From the NCBI RefSeq assembly GCF_001263205.1, contig NZ_CP012333.1:3410001-3474000 (forward strand): a stretch of DNA of 64,000 nt, given 5' to 3'. The first letter of the stretch is position 1; every line of letters begins with the position of its first letter. The notes below the pieces were generated by a model that had not been told where the DNA came from, searched no databases, and worked only from the letters and a program-made list of their open reading frames with translations. Both the position numbers and the translations under genes were made by a program. Below are positions 51,274 through 60,800 of the stretch, piece after piece. Source of the stretch: Labilithrix luteola (GTDB lineage Bacteria > Myxococcota_A > Polyangia > Polyangiales > Polyangiaceae).

Positions 51274-52334
51274 GGTCATCGCCAGGGAAATGGCTCGCGG
51301 GCGCGATCGGCGTCGCGATCGCCGTGGCGACGGCTCCTGCCCTGGCGGCAGGTGAGCGCGTCGTCGTCGCGACGCCACCGGCCGACCCACTCGCGGACCG
51401 GGTACAGAAAGAGCTCCAAGCGATCGGCCTCGACCCACAGCTCGCCGTGGAGACGCGGGGCTGCACGCGCTCGGCCGTGCTCAAGCTCGCGCACCGTGCC
51501 CACGCGAAGGCCGTGGTGAGCCTCGAAGAAAAATCGTTGTGCGTGTGGATCCTCCACGCGGGAAGCCTCGGCCTCGAAGAGGTCATCGGGCGGGGTGCGG
51601 ACGACGATGCAGGAACCGACGACTTGGCGGTTCGCGTCGCGGAGATCACGCGTGCCAATCTCTCGTCCGCCGAAGAGGAGCGGCAACCGCCCCCTCCGCC
51701 GCAGCCCGTGTTCGACCCCCAGGAGAAGGTCGAAGAAGACAAGCCACCTCCCAAGCCCGAGGTGCCGCGTGTACCGACGTTCCTGGTTGGTGCGGGCGTG
51801 GGCCGGATGATCGGCGGAGCGTCTCGCGAGGGGGTCCGCGGGCCCATCCAGTCCATCGCGGGGATGTCGCTCAGCCTCGATGCCGCGCTTCGCATCTCCC
51901 AGTTCCTCGCCTTCACGGCGCGCGCCGAGATTGCGGTCGGGACGCCGACGATCCCCGCGTTCGTGAATGCGGGTGGTGACGGCAGCACGATCGCGATCGA
52001 AGGGATTCATGTCGATCCGTCGCTCTTCGCGTTCGGGCTGAACGTGCCGCTCGCGCGCGTCGACTCGCTCGTCATCCCTCGTCTCGGCGCAGGGGTGGGC
52101 TTTTCGTGGCTTCACGCGCAAGCCGGCAGCAACTCGACGGACATCTTTTCGCCGGCCGTCTACGGAGACATCGCGCTGTCGCTTCGCGTGTACGGCCCGC
52201 TCCGCGCCGCAGTGAGCGGATTGCTTGGCGCCACGGGCCATCGGATGGTCGCACTCACCGAGGGCACGGAGATTGCCAACTGGGGTCAGCCTTTCGGCGC
52301 CGTCGACCTGCGCGCAGAGTGGGTGTTCGAATGA
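51270..52334 (+). CDS. Predicted outer-membrane protein with periplasmic N-domain
   Basis: The 354-residue protein begins with a Sec signal peptide (MRSSPGKWLAGAIGVAIAVA, ending APALAAGE). A small alpha-beta domain (residues 28-135) precedes a Pro-rich linker (PPPPPQPVFDP to KPPPKPEVPR). The C-terminal ~190 residues show alternating strands ending in an aromatic-X-acid manner (AAVSGLLGATGHRMVALTEG, FGAVDLRAEWVFE), which fits a small outer-membrane beta-barrel; this is inference. The ATG overlaps the FecR-type stop (ATGA), and its stop overlaps the next gene in the same way. Confidence 0.82.
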   Translation: MRSSPGKWLAGAIGVAIAVATAPALAAGERVVVATPPADPLADRVQKELQAIGLDPQLAVETRGCTRSAVLKLAHRAHAKAVVSLEEKSLCVWILHAGSLGLEEVIGRGADDDAGTDDLAVRVAEITRANLSSAEEERQPPPPPQPVFDPQEKVEEDKPPPKPEVPRVPTFLVGAGVGRMIGGASREGVRGPIQSIAGMSLSLDAALRISQFLAFTARAEIAVGTPTIPAFVNAGGDGSTIAIEGIHVDPSLFAFGLNVPLARVDSLVIPRLGAGVGFSWLHAQAGSNSTDIFSPAVYGDIALSLRVYGPLRAAVSGLLGATGHRMVALTEGTEIANWGQPFGAVDLRAEWVFE

Positions 52335-53008
52335 AGTCACTCCGAACCGGGAGTGCAGTTGCGTTTCTCGCGCTCACCACGTCGGCCGCCGCGTGCGGCG
52401 ACCTCTACGCCGATCCGATTCCGACAACGCCTCCCGCGGCCGGTAGTCCCGTGGTGGGCATTCCCGAGGACCCGCAGGTGTCGAACCCGGTCGACACGCG
52501 CGCAGCCTGCGGCACGCTGCGTCCGAAGAGCAACGATCCGTGCGTGAACGTCGGTCAGACCTGCGAGTACGGCACGAGTCCGGACAGCCGATGCAACGAA
52601 CTCCTCGTCTGTGAGCAAACGACGGGTGGCCCTGGCTGGTTCGCCCGACCATGGAACGCGTGCTCACGAAGCCTCTGCCCCGATGGAGGCCGCGTGGCGA
52701 ATCTCGATGGGACGCCGTGCACGCTGGATGCTGGCGCTGGAGCCAGTGACGCGGACGAGCTCGTATGTCCGATGAGCGATGGCTTCTGTGCCTGCACGAC
52801 GGGGCCGGATGCAGCGCATGCCCACGAACGGCGATGGTCGTGTCAGAAGCCGGATCCCGGGTGCCCGACGCAGCGACCGCTCGTCGGCCAGAGCTGCTTC
52901 CGCGCGGACCTCACGTGCGACTACGGAAGCTGCGTCTTCAAGGAAGGGCGTCGCATGACGTGCAACGGCAGGCGCTGGGATACGGGTGATTCGTCATGCA
53001 ACGAATGA
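52331..53008 (+). CDS. Cys-rich lipoprotein (paralogue 1)
   Basis: A 225-residue lipoprotein with lipobox TTSAAAC (Cys22) and about nineteen cysteines in the mature part. It contains TCEYGTSPDSRCNELLVC, then a middle part (CPMSDGFCACTTG) and RPLVGQSCFRADLTCDYGSC. The spacing CxYGxxxDxxCNxxLxC recurs in the next protein. The Cys content suggests many disulphides and an exposed location. No known domain was recognised. It starts in the stop of the barrel gene (ATGA) and overlaps the next gene by 13 bases. Confidence 0.82.
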   Translation: MKSLRTGSAVAFLALTTSAAACGDLYADPIPTTPPAAGSPVVGIPEDPQVSNPVDTRAACGTLRPKSNDPCVNVGQTCEYGTSPDSRCNELLVCEQTTGGPGWFARPWNACSRSLCPDGGRVANLDGTPCTLDAGAGASDADELVCPMSDGFCACTTGPDAAHAHERRWSCQKPDPGCPTQRPLVGQSCFRADLTCDYGSCVFKEGRRMTCNGRRWDTGDSSCNE

Positions 53009-53646
53009 CTCGATGCGCGCTAGGACTGGGCTTGGCCCTCGTCGTGAGCGCCGGATGCACGGCCGCGAGCAGCCGTGTATCGAGCGGCGGTGCGTTCACC
53101 GAAGCGGTCGTCGACGCGACGGTTTCCGACGGAGGTCGATCCAGAGCCGCCAGCCCTCCATCGGACGGCGCCACGTTCGAGTGCCCCGACGCGGTCGACG
53201 GCTCGCCCCCTTCCTGGTGTTCCGAAGGCTCGTGGTGCGAGTACGGACAGGCCGTTGATCGTTCGTGCAACGATCAATTGCACTGCGTGAAGGGCAGCTG
53301 GAAAACGCTGCCGAAGGAGTGTGCCGTTACATGCCCCGAGACGTGGGACGAGATTGCGGAAGGGTCCGCCTGCTCGGACGCCGAGCAGATTTGCACGTTC
53401 GACGAGGGAACCTGCGGTTGCGTGATGGCCGAATCCGATGCGGGACTCGATGACGCCGACTCCGACGGCGGCGATGCCTCGGTGGAACGTCGTGGGCGCT
53501 GGACGTGCGCGCGCGCCGCGAGCGGATGCCCCGGACGACGTCCACTGATCGGCAACCCGTGCGTCAAAGACATGACCTGCGACTACGGAACCGAGGTCTT
53601 CGGCATCGATCTCACCTTCGCATGCGTGAACAGGCAATGGCGCTGA
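52996..53646 (+). CDS. Cys-rich lipoprotein (paralogue 2)
   Basis: A 216-residue lipoprotein (signal MQRMTRCALGLGLALVVSAG, lipobox SAGC) with the same Cys pattern as its neighbour: WCEYGQAVDRSCNDQLHC, a middle CTFDEGTCGCVM, and RPLIGNPCVKDMTCDYGTEV. The pair arose by duplication but is diverged. An Asp/Gly-rich acidic segment is inserted mid-protein. It lies 61 bases before the cytochrome gene. Function unknown; disulphide-rich surface or periplasmic protein. Confidence 0.82.
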   Translation: MQRMTRCALGLGLALVVSAGCTAASSRVSSGGAFTEAVVDATVSDGGRSRAASPPSDGATFECPDAVDGSPPSWCSEGSWCEYGQAVDRSCNDQLHCVKGSWKTLPKECAVTCPETWDEIAEGSACSDAEQICTFDEGTCGCVMAESDAGLDDADSDGGDASVERRGRWTCARAASGCPGRRPLIGNPCVKDMTCDYGTEVFGIDLTFACVNRQWR

Positions 53647-53707
53647 GCCTCGCGAATTTTGACCCGTCGATCGAGCCTCGTGCCACCGGGGGTTCGTGGG
53701 AGGAAAC

Positions 53708-55558
53708 ATGATCTCGAAGACGTGGACGCGCACTCTGTTCCCGCTGCTTGCGGTCGCCGCTGCCTGCGGCTCCAAAGACCATGAACAGCTCGCGGCCGCT
53801 GGCGGGGTCGCCGCCACGCCGCCACCTGGCCCCCAGCCGGATCTCGGCCCTCTGATCCAGGCGACCAAGCCTCCACCGCCCATCTCCGGTGGCACCCTCG
53901 CGGTGACGAGGGACCGCGCCACGATCGTCGCCGCCGATACCGATCGCGACCTTGCCTATGTCGTCGATCTCGCAGGCCGGGCGCTGGTCCGCACCGTGAA
54001 TCTTCCGCCGGGTTCCGAACCGGGCCGCGTGGCGATCGGTCTCGATCGGGTCGCGCACGTCGTGCTGCGAAAGGCCGGGAAGATCGCCTCGTTCGCGCTA
54101 GACGGCGGCGAGGTCGACTACCGCGACGTCTGCGCGACGCCGCGAGGTATCGGCGTCGACAACGTGCGGAGCGCCCTGAAGGTGACGTGCGCGAGCGGCG
54201 AGCTCCTCACCGTGCCGCTCGACGGAAGCGCGATCTCGAGCGTCAACGTCGAACGCGATCTGCGCGACGTCGTCGTGAACACGGACGGCACGACCTTCGT
54301 GAGCACGTTCCGCTCGGCGAAGTTGCTGCGCGTGGCCAAGGGCGCGGTCGGTTCGTCGCGAACGAGCGGCTCGATCATGATGGCGTGGCGTGCCGCGGCG
54401 GCTCCGGTGGACGACCCTCCGGCGTCGAGCGGAGACGGCGGGTCCGGCACCGATGCTGGCACGCCGGAGCCGACCAACGACGATGGTGAGATCGCCGTCG
54501 TCGGTCAGGAAGCCAGCCCCGAACCGGTGCAGACCACCCCCGGTGGCTACGGAAGCGGCGTCGTGGTCGGCCCGGGAACTGACTGCGGAGCGACGGCGTC
54601 GGGCATCGTCACGACGCACCTCTCGCTCGCGAACGGAGGGGACGTGAACCTGCCGGACGCGGTTCTCCCGGTCGACCTGGCGACGAACGGGCGCGACTAC
54701 GTCGTGGTCGCCGCAGGCAACGCCTTCACGCCATCGCTCCCGCAGCTCTTCGTCGTCCAGAAGGGGTCGATCGATCAATCCGGGACGTGCGTGCCGGTGG
54801 GTCGAGGCAACGTTCCCGGACAGGCCGTGGCAGCGATCTTCGGAGCGCGCGACCAGCTCGTCGTGCAGACGCGCGAGCCCGCGGCGCTGCACATCATGAG
54901 CGAAGATCGGCTGAGGCCCTGGAAGACGATCCCCCTCGCCAACGACAGCCGCGCGGACACCGGACACATCCTCTTCCACGTCAACGCCGGCGGACACATC
55001 GCCTGCGCTTCGTGTCACGGAGAGGGCGGCGACGACGCGCATACGTGGACGTTCGTCGACATGGGACCGCGTCGTACGCCGTCACTGCTCGGCACGGTGG
55101 CCCACACCGAGCCCTTCCATTGGGACGGGGACATGACCGACCTCCGTACGCTCGTCGATCATGTCTTCGTCGGGCGCATGAGCGGTCCGCAGGTCGACGA
55201 CCAGCACCTCGAGGTCCTCCGCAGCTGGCTCTACGCGCTCCCTGCTCCGGCGCAGTTGCGCCCCTCGACCGACGTCGCGGCAACGCGCGGGTCGACGCTG
55301 TTCGGCCAGCGCTGTGCCTCGTGCCACTCCGGCCCGTCGCTCACGAACAACAAGACGGAGGACGTCGGAACCGGAAAGGCCTTCCAGGTGCCCTCGCTCG
55401 TCGGCGTCGCTTGGCGCGGTCCCTTCCTGCATGACGGGTGCGCCACCACGCTCCGCGATCGGTTCCTTCCCGGCTGCGGAGGCACCAAGCACGGTGACAC
55501 GAGCGACCTCTCGCCCGCGCAGATCGACGATCTCGTCGCCTTCCTCGAGACGCTCTAA
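53708..55558 (+). CDS. Beta-propeller / di-haem cytochrome c peroxidase-like lipoprotein
   Basis: The 616-residue protein has a lipoprotein signal (MISKTWTRTLFPLLAVAAAC, Cys20), a beta-propeller-like region (DRATIVAADTDRDLAYVVDL, GTTFVSTFRSAKLLRVAKGA, about 50-400), then a C-terminal cytochrome c part with two CASCH haem sites (433-437 and 536-540). The segment GPRRTPSLLGTVAHTEPFHW and VGVAWRGPFLHDGCATTLRD between and after them matches the MauG/cytochrome c peroxidase family. ATG at 53708 has GGAGGAA upstream. It closes the sigma/FecR operon. Likely an envelope peroxidase or electron-transfer protein; substrate unknown. Confidence 0.9.
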   Translation: MISKTWTRTLFPLLAVAAACGSKDHEQLAAAGGVAATPPPGPQPDLGPLIQATKPPPPISGGTLAVTRDRATIVAADTDRDLAYVVDLAGRALVRTVNLPPGSEPGRVAIGLDRVAHVVLRKAGKIASFALDGGEVDYRDVCATPRGIGVDNVRSALKVTCASGELLTVPLDGSAISSVNVERDLRDVVVNTDGTTFVSTFRSAKLLRVAKGAVGSSRTSGSIMMAWRAAAAPVDDPPASSGDGGSGTDAGTPEPTNDDGEIAVVGQEASPEPVQTTPGGYGSGVVVGPGTDCGATASGIVTTHLSLANGGDVNLPDAVLPVDLATNGRDYVVVAAGNAFTPSLPQLFVVQKGSIDQSGTCVPVGRGNVPGQAVAAIFGARDQLVVQTREPAALHIMSEDRLRPWKTIPLANDSRADTGHILFHVNAGGHIACASCHGEGGDDAHTWTFVDMGPRRTPSLLGTVAHTEPFHWDGDMTDLRTLVDHVFVGRMSGPQVDDQHLEVLRSWLYALPAPAQLRPSTDVAATRGSTLFGQRCASCHSGPSLTNNKTEDVGTGKAFQVPSLVGVAWRGPFLHDGCATTLRDRFLPGCGGTKHGDTSDLSPAQIDDLVAFLETL

Positions 55559-55561
55559 CGC

Positions 55562-57640
55562 TTACTCGAGCGACAGCGTGCCGAAGGCGTCGGGCACGTG
55601 GAAGTTGGGCTTCGGCGTGTTCGTCGGGCTCCACGCGAGATAGAGGCGCTTGCCCTTGCCCTCCATGCGATAGAGGGCAAGGGGCAGCTTCTTGCCCTTC
55701 GCGAGAGCGCTGACCACGTCCGGCGAGCGAAGGGCGAACTCGATCGTGGCGCGGTGATGCTCTCGGTCGACCTTCGTGACGATCTTCGGATCGCTCGACC
55801 AGGCCACGTCGCTCTTCTTCGTCTTTCGATTGACGGACAAGTCGAAGAAATGGCCGAGCGGGCCGACTTCGACCTCGTAGTAACGCGTGCGCTCGGAAGC
55901 GTCCGGGCCGAGGAAGAGCTCGACGCAGTCCTCTTCGTAGAGCTTCTCGCGCTCGGTTCCGACGGGGCGCGAAGCATCGACCGCGAGTCCCGCGCCCTCG
56001 AGCTCCCAGAGCATGTAGAGCGCACGTTTCGACCACATCGCTCGCACGCGTGTCGAAACGTCGGTCTTGGCGCCCGACCAATCGGTGTCGAACGCGACGG
56101 GCGTGGCGCGCTTCCAAGCCGCGTCCTCGATGCCGTCGACGGTCACCGCCGCGTCGTCGACCATGGGCGCCGTCATCGTCGGTCGCTCGCTCGTCGTTCC
56201 GGCATCGGAAGCACCGCTGCCCGGCGAGCTCTCGGGTTTCGAGTCGTCCGAGTGGAGCGCGAAGCCCGACATCGAGACGAAGTGCACCGGCCGCGGCTTG
56301 GCGAGGAGCTCCGCGCCGTTGCCTTCGACGACCGGTGACGAGAGGTCGATGCCGAATCGTTTGGCTGCCGTCTCGATGAGCGGTGACGTCTTGTGGCCGC
56401 CGAGCTCGCGTGCGAGGTCCGCGTTGTCCCACAGGCCGAGAAATGCGGCGGCAACGCGATCGACGGTGATGGGGTTGAGCCCGCCAATCGCCACGCTCTC
56501 GGTCGACGGCCATCGCTTGGCGAACCCATCGCCGGCTTCGGCCGGCGCGCCTTCTGCGAGCACCACGTGCGGAGCGGCGAGCTCGAGAACGTCGGACATT
56601 CGCTCAGCGAACACCTCGAGGGCCTCGATATACGCCTTTTGGCCTGCGGCCTTGTCCGTCTTGAGGAGCCCGAGCGCGTCGCCGAGCTCCTTGTGCATGC
56701 GCCATTTCTGTTTGTAGGCGGGCGATGCATCCGAGAGCATGACCACGCCCTGCCCGCCTTTGATCGAAACGGACGCGACGCCGAAGCGATGCGCTTTGAT
56801 CTTCGGCGCCGAGATGAAGAGACCGTGCTCGAGGTGCTCGGCGAGGATCTTCGGCATGAGCAGCGTGGGCGCATGGGTCTTCTCCATGCCGCTCACGGCG
56901 AGGGGCTTGCCGGGCTGGTCGTCTTCCTTGTCGAAGACGCCGTCGTCGTCCATCGCGACGAGGCGGACCTTCTCCTCGTGCGCCATCGCGGCATAGCCGG
57001 AGACCTTCACGAGCTTCTCCCAGTCCGCGTGCTTGGCGCCCCAGCCTTCGGCGACGGTGATCTTGTCGTGGCCGCGCGCCTTGAGGCAGCGAACGATGCC
57101 GCGCACGAACTCCGGATCGGTGATCCGGCCTTTCACGCCGTCGTCGCCGTCGTTCTTCGCAGGATCCTTGAACCATTCGAAGCCGCCGAGATTCGGCTTG
57201 ATCAAGATCGGCGTGTCTTTCGGGCGCGACGGGACGACGGCTTCGCAGAGTCGCGTTCCGAGGTCTCGCGCACTGCCGCCCTGAAGCATGGTCACCTTGG
57301 ACGAGTCCTTGGCGAGCCGCTCGTGGGTGCGACGGCGCAGCGCCTCGCCATCGACGGCGCCCGTGGTCACGACCTTTGGACCGCCGGCCCAGCTAGTGGA
57401 CGCCCCCGACATCACGTCGGTCACCGGAGGCACGGCTGCCGACGCGGCACTGACCGGCACGTGCGGGCCCGCAGGCGGGCTCGTGTTTGTCGCGACGCTC
57501 GCGTCGACGCGCGAGGAGGCGCGAGACGAGACGACTGGCGCGGTCGATGCGTCCGTTCCCTCGGACTTGCGCGAACACCCGACCAGACAGGACACCAGCG
57601 TGACGACGGAGCCGAGAGCGAAAGAGACGGTACGGCGCAT
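55562..57640 (-). CDS. DUF362 - CBM9-like domain lipoprotein
   Basis: A 692-residue lipoprotein (lipobox LVGC). Residues ~130-460 are a DUF362 domain (DTPILIKPNLGGFEWFKDPA, RCLKARGHDKITVAEGWGAK, HGLFISAPKIKAHRFGVASV, IGGLNPITVDRVAAAFLGLW). Residues ~500-692 are a CBM9/DOMON-like sandwich (VDGIEDAAWKRATPVAFDTD, EEDCVELFLGPDASERTRYY, RATIEFALRSPDV). CBM9-like domains bind sugars or haem-linked partners. The fusion on a lipid anchor is unusual. ATG at 57640 is required for the signal. It converges with the cytochrome gene (3 bases between stops). Confidence 0.88.
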   Translation of the reverse strand: MRRTVSFALGSVVTLVSCLVGCSRKSEGTDASTAPVVSSRASSRVDASVATNTSPPAGPHVPVSAASAAVPPVTDVMSGASTSWAGGPKVVTTGAVDGEALRRRTHERLAKDSSKVTMLQGGSARDLGTRLCEAVVPSRPKDTPILIKPNLGGFEWFKDPAKNDGDDGVKGRITDPEFVRGIVRCLKARGHDKITVAEGWGAKHADWEKLVKVSGYAAMAHEEKVRLVAMDDDGVFDKEDDQPGKPLAVSGMEKTHAPTLLMPKILAEHLEHGLFISAPKIKAHRFGVASVSIKGGQGVVMLSDASPAYKQKWRMHKELGDALGLLKTDKAAGQKAYIEALEVFAERMSDVLELAAPHVVLAEGAPAEAGDGFAKRWPSTESVAIGGLNPITVDRVAAAFLGLWDNADLARELGGHKTSPLIETAAKRFGIDLSSPVVEGNGAELLAKPRPVHFVSMSGFALHSDDSKPESSPGSGASDAGTTSERPTMTAPMVDDAAVTVDGIEDAAWKRATPVAFDTDWSGAKTDVSTRVRAMWSKRALYMLWELEGAGLAVDASRPVGTEREKLYEEDCVELFLGPDASERTRYYEVEVGPLGHFFDLSVNRKTKKSDVAWSSDPKIVTKVDREHHRATIEFALRSPDVVSALAKGKKLPLALYRMEGKGKRLYLAWSPTNTPKPNFHVPDAFGTLSLE

Positions 57641-57833
57641 TCGGGCTGCATCCTGCGTCACCTCGCGAACGGTCGGCAACCGTCGAGCTCGCCAACGCCG
57701 CCGGCCGCCACCTGAGGGCCTCTTTCACAGGCGTACGCGCAGGTCGCACCGCGCCGGTCGTCCCAGAGGCCCTCGGATGAGCTTTCGAACCCAATCGAAT
57801 GCGACGCGGCGCGAGGGGGTCTACACTGGAAGC

Positions 57834-60800
57834 GTGCGTCTCCGACGTCTCTTCGCACTGACTTCTCTTGCCGTCGTCGGCATCGCGTTTTCCGCGCCCG
57901 CGTTCGGTCAGGACTTCGATCCTCGCGGCCGAAAAAAGCCCGCCGGCCAGACGAAGAAGCCGGGAGGCTCCGCACCCGCCAGGCCCGGCGCCGGTCGTCC
58001 GGGTTCTAGCCCTGCCGGCCAGCCTGGGCCGCGTCCGACCCCGACGGGCGAGGACGGTGGCGACGCCAGCGCGCAGATCGCGAAGTACACGAAGATCGCG
58101 CTCGCCCAACCGGCCGCGCCGATGCCGCTCCAGCGTCTCACCAAGCTCTACCGTGAGAAGGACGGCAACCTCGGCAATCTGGTGAAGGACTTCGAGGCCC
58201 GCAGCGCACAGGCCGGCCCCGAGCAGTACGCGGCGATGGTGCTCCTCGCTGGCATCTACAAGATCGACGGACGCGCCGACGACGCCATCAAGACCTACGA
58301 GAAGGCGATCGCGCTCAAGAACAACGATCCGGCGGCGCTCCTCGCGCTCGCTCGCCTCCTGCAAGACCGAGGCGACGCCGCGGCCGCGCGCAAGCAATAC
58401 GAGAGCGCGCTCGCCCTGCAAACGGCGGCTCCCGACAAGGAGCAGACCCTCCGCACGTTGATGATGCTCTCGCTCGACGAGAAGGACTTCACGGCGGCCA
58501 AAGGCTTCCACCAGCAGCTCGTGAAGATGCAGCCGACGAGCCTCTTCGTGCGCGGCGAGCTCGGTCGCGAGCTCTTCCAGCGGGCCGAGTTCGAGAAGGC
58601 CGAGGCCGAGTTCAAAGATCTCGTCGCCGCCGCGGCGGGCGACAACCGCGCCCTCGCTCCCGCCCTCAAGGACCTCGGCAAGGCACAGGCGAAGGCGCAC
58701 AAGAACCAAGAAGCCCTCGCGTCCCTCAAGAAGGCGCTCGCGAGCGCAGGCCAGGAAGCGGCCGTCCGCGCCGAGATCTACGAGACCATCACCGAGATCT
58801 ACCGCGCCGATCAGCAGCTTCCGATCCTCATCAAGCAGATCGAAGACGAGCACCCGAACGACTTCCAGCGGCTCTCGCTCCTCGGCGCGCTCTACGAAGA
58901 AACGGGCGACAGCGTCAAAGCGATCGAGGCCTACAAAAAGGCGCTCGCGATCAATCCGAAGCACATCGACCTGCGCCTCAAGATGATCCACGTGCTGCAG
59001 TCGCAAGGCGAGCTCGATCGCGCGATTGCCGAGTACGAAGCCCTCATCCGGGCGGCGCCGAACAATCCGCAGTTCGTCTTCGATCACGCCGATGCCCTCA
59101 TGCAGCGCGGCGATCGCGCCCGCGCCCTCAAGCTCCTCACCGAGCTCGAAGCGCGCGGTCAGACGGACGAAGAGATCCTCTCGCGCCTCGCCGACTTCTA
59201 CGGGCGCATCGGTGAGAACGATCGCTCGCTCAAGGTGCTGACGCGCCTGGCCCAGGTCGGCGCGAACGATCCGGGTCACCTCGTCGACCTCGGCGATCAC
59301 TACTACCAAGAGGGCAATCACCAACTCGCCGTACAGACGTGGAAGCGGATCCTCACCACCGTGAATCCGCGAGGGCGTGCCCTTGCGGCGCTCGGCGATG
59401 TGTACCTCGAGCACGACATGCTGCCCGACGCGCTCGCCGCCTACCGCGAGGCCGTGCAGCTCGAGCCGCAGAACCTCGTCTTCCGCAAACAGCTCGCCGG
59501 CGCCCTCGAGCGCTCGAAGAACTATCGCGAGGCGCGCGTGCTCTGGCAGGAGCTCGCCGAAAAATCGAAGCAGAACGGCGACAAGATCCTGGCGCGTGAA
59601 GCCCGCACGCGCATCGTCGCACTCTGGGGTTTCGAGCGCATCCTCGAGGCCCAGGTGGCGCCGTTGCAGCAGAAGTTCTCCGCCACCCCGCCCGACGTCG
59701 ATGCGGGGCGCATGCTCGCCGAAGTGCAGCTGCACACGCGCAAGTTCCCGGACGCCGAGAGCACGCTTCGCCGCGTGATCACCGTCGCGCCAGGCGACGC
59801 CGACAGTTACCTCGCGCTCGAGCGCGTTCTCGTCCAGCAGAACAACGAGGCGAAGCTGCAAGACGCCATCGCCGTCCTCGAAAAGCTCGTGGCCGTCGAA
59901 CCGAAGCGCGCCCGCGAGCTCTATCAGCGCATGGCGCAGTACGCCCTCCAGCTCCGTCACGACGACGATGCGATCAAGTATGCCGCGCGCGCCGTCGAGC
60001 TGAACCCCGACGACGCCGAAGGCCACAAGCGCCTCGGAGAGATGTATCGCGATCGGCAGGATCCCGAGCACGCCATCGTCGAGTTCCGCGCGGCCATCGC
60101 GAAGAACGATCGCCTCTACATCGTCTACCTCGAGCTCGCCGATCTCCTGCTCTCCAAAGGCCAGGGAGAAGAAGCCGACCGCCTCTTGCGGCGCGTGATT
60201 CGTGGTGCGCCTGACGAGGAAGTCGTCGCCCACGCGCTCCGGCAATCGATGTCGATCAACCAGGGCAAAGGCACCCTCGAATCGCTCGAGCAGGAGCTCC
60301 TGCCGCTCGCCATCGGCAACCCGCAGCGCAAGGTGTATCGACGCTGGCTCGTCGACATCTACGGGAGCCTCTCGCTGGCCCTCGTGCCGAAGAGCCGCGG
60401 AACCGGCAAGGACGCCGAAGAGGCTCGCGCTGCCCTGTCCCGCATCGGAGGACGCGCGGTCAAGCCGCTCCTCGATGCCCTCGCCGATGGCGATGCTGGA
60501 CAGCAGCGCGTCGCCATCGACGTCCTCGGTTACGTCCAGAACAAGAACGCCGGGACAGCGCTCTTCGCCTTCGCCACGGGCCAGGCGGAAGCGCCGCTTC
60601 GGACGCGCGCCATGCTCGCGTGCGGCGCGCTCCGTGATCCGGCGCTCTTGCCGAAGTACGAGGCCCTGATTTTCCCGAAGCAGGGCGGCTCGACCGAGGC
60701 GATGGCCTCCGACAACGTCGCGACCGCGGCGAGCTGGGCCGTCGCGAAGCTCGGGGATCGCAAGTCGGTGCCGCTCCTCAGGCGCATCGCGCAGAACGGA

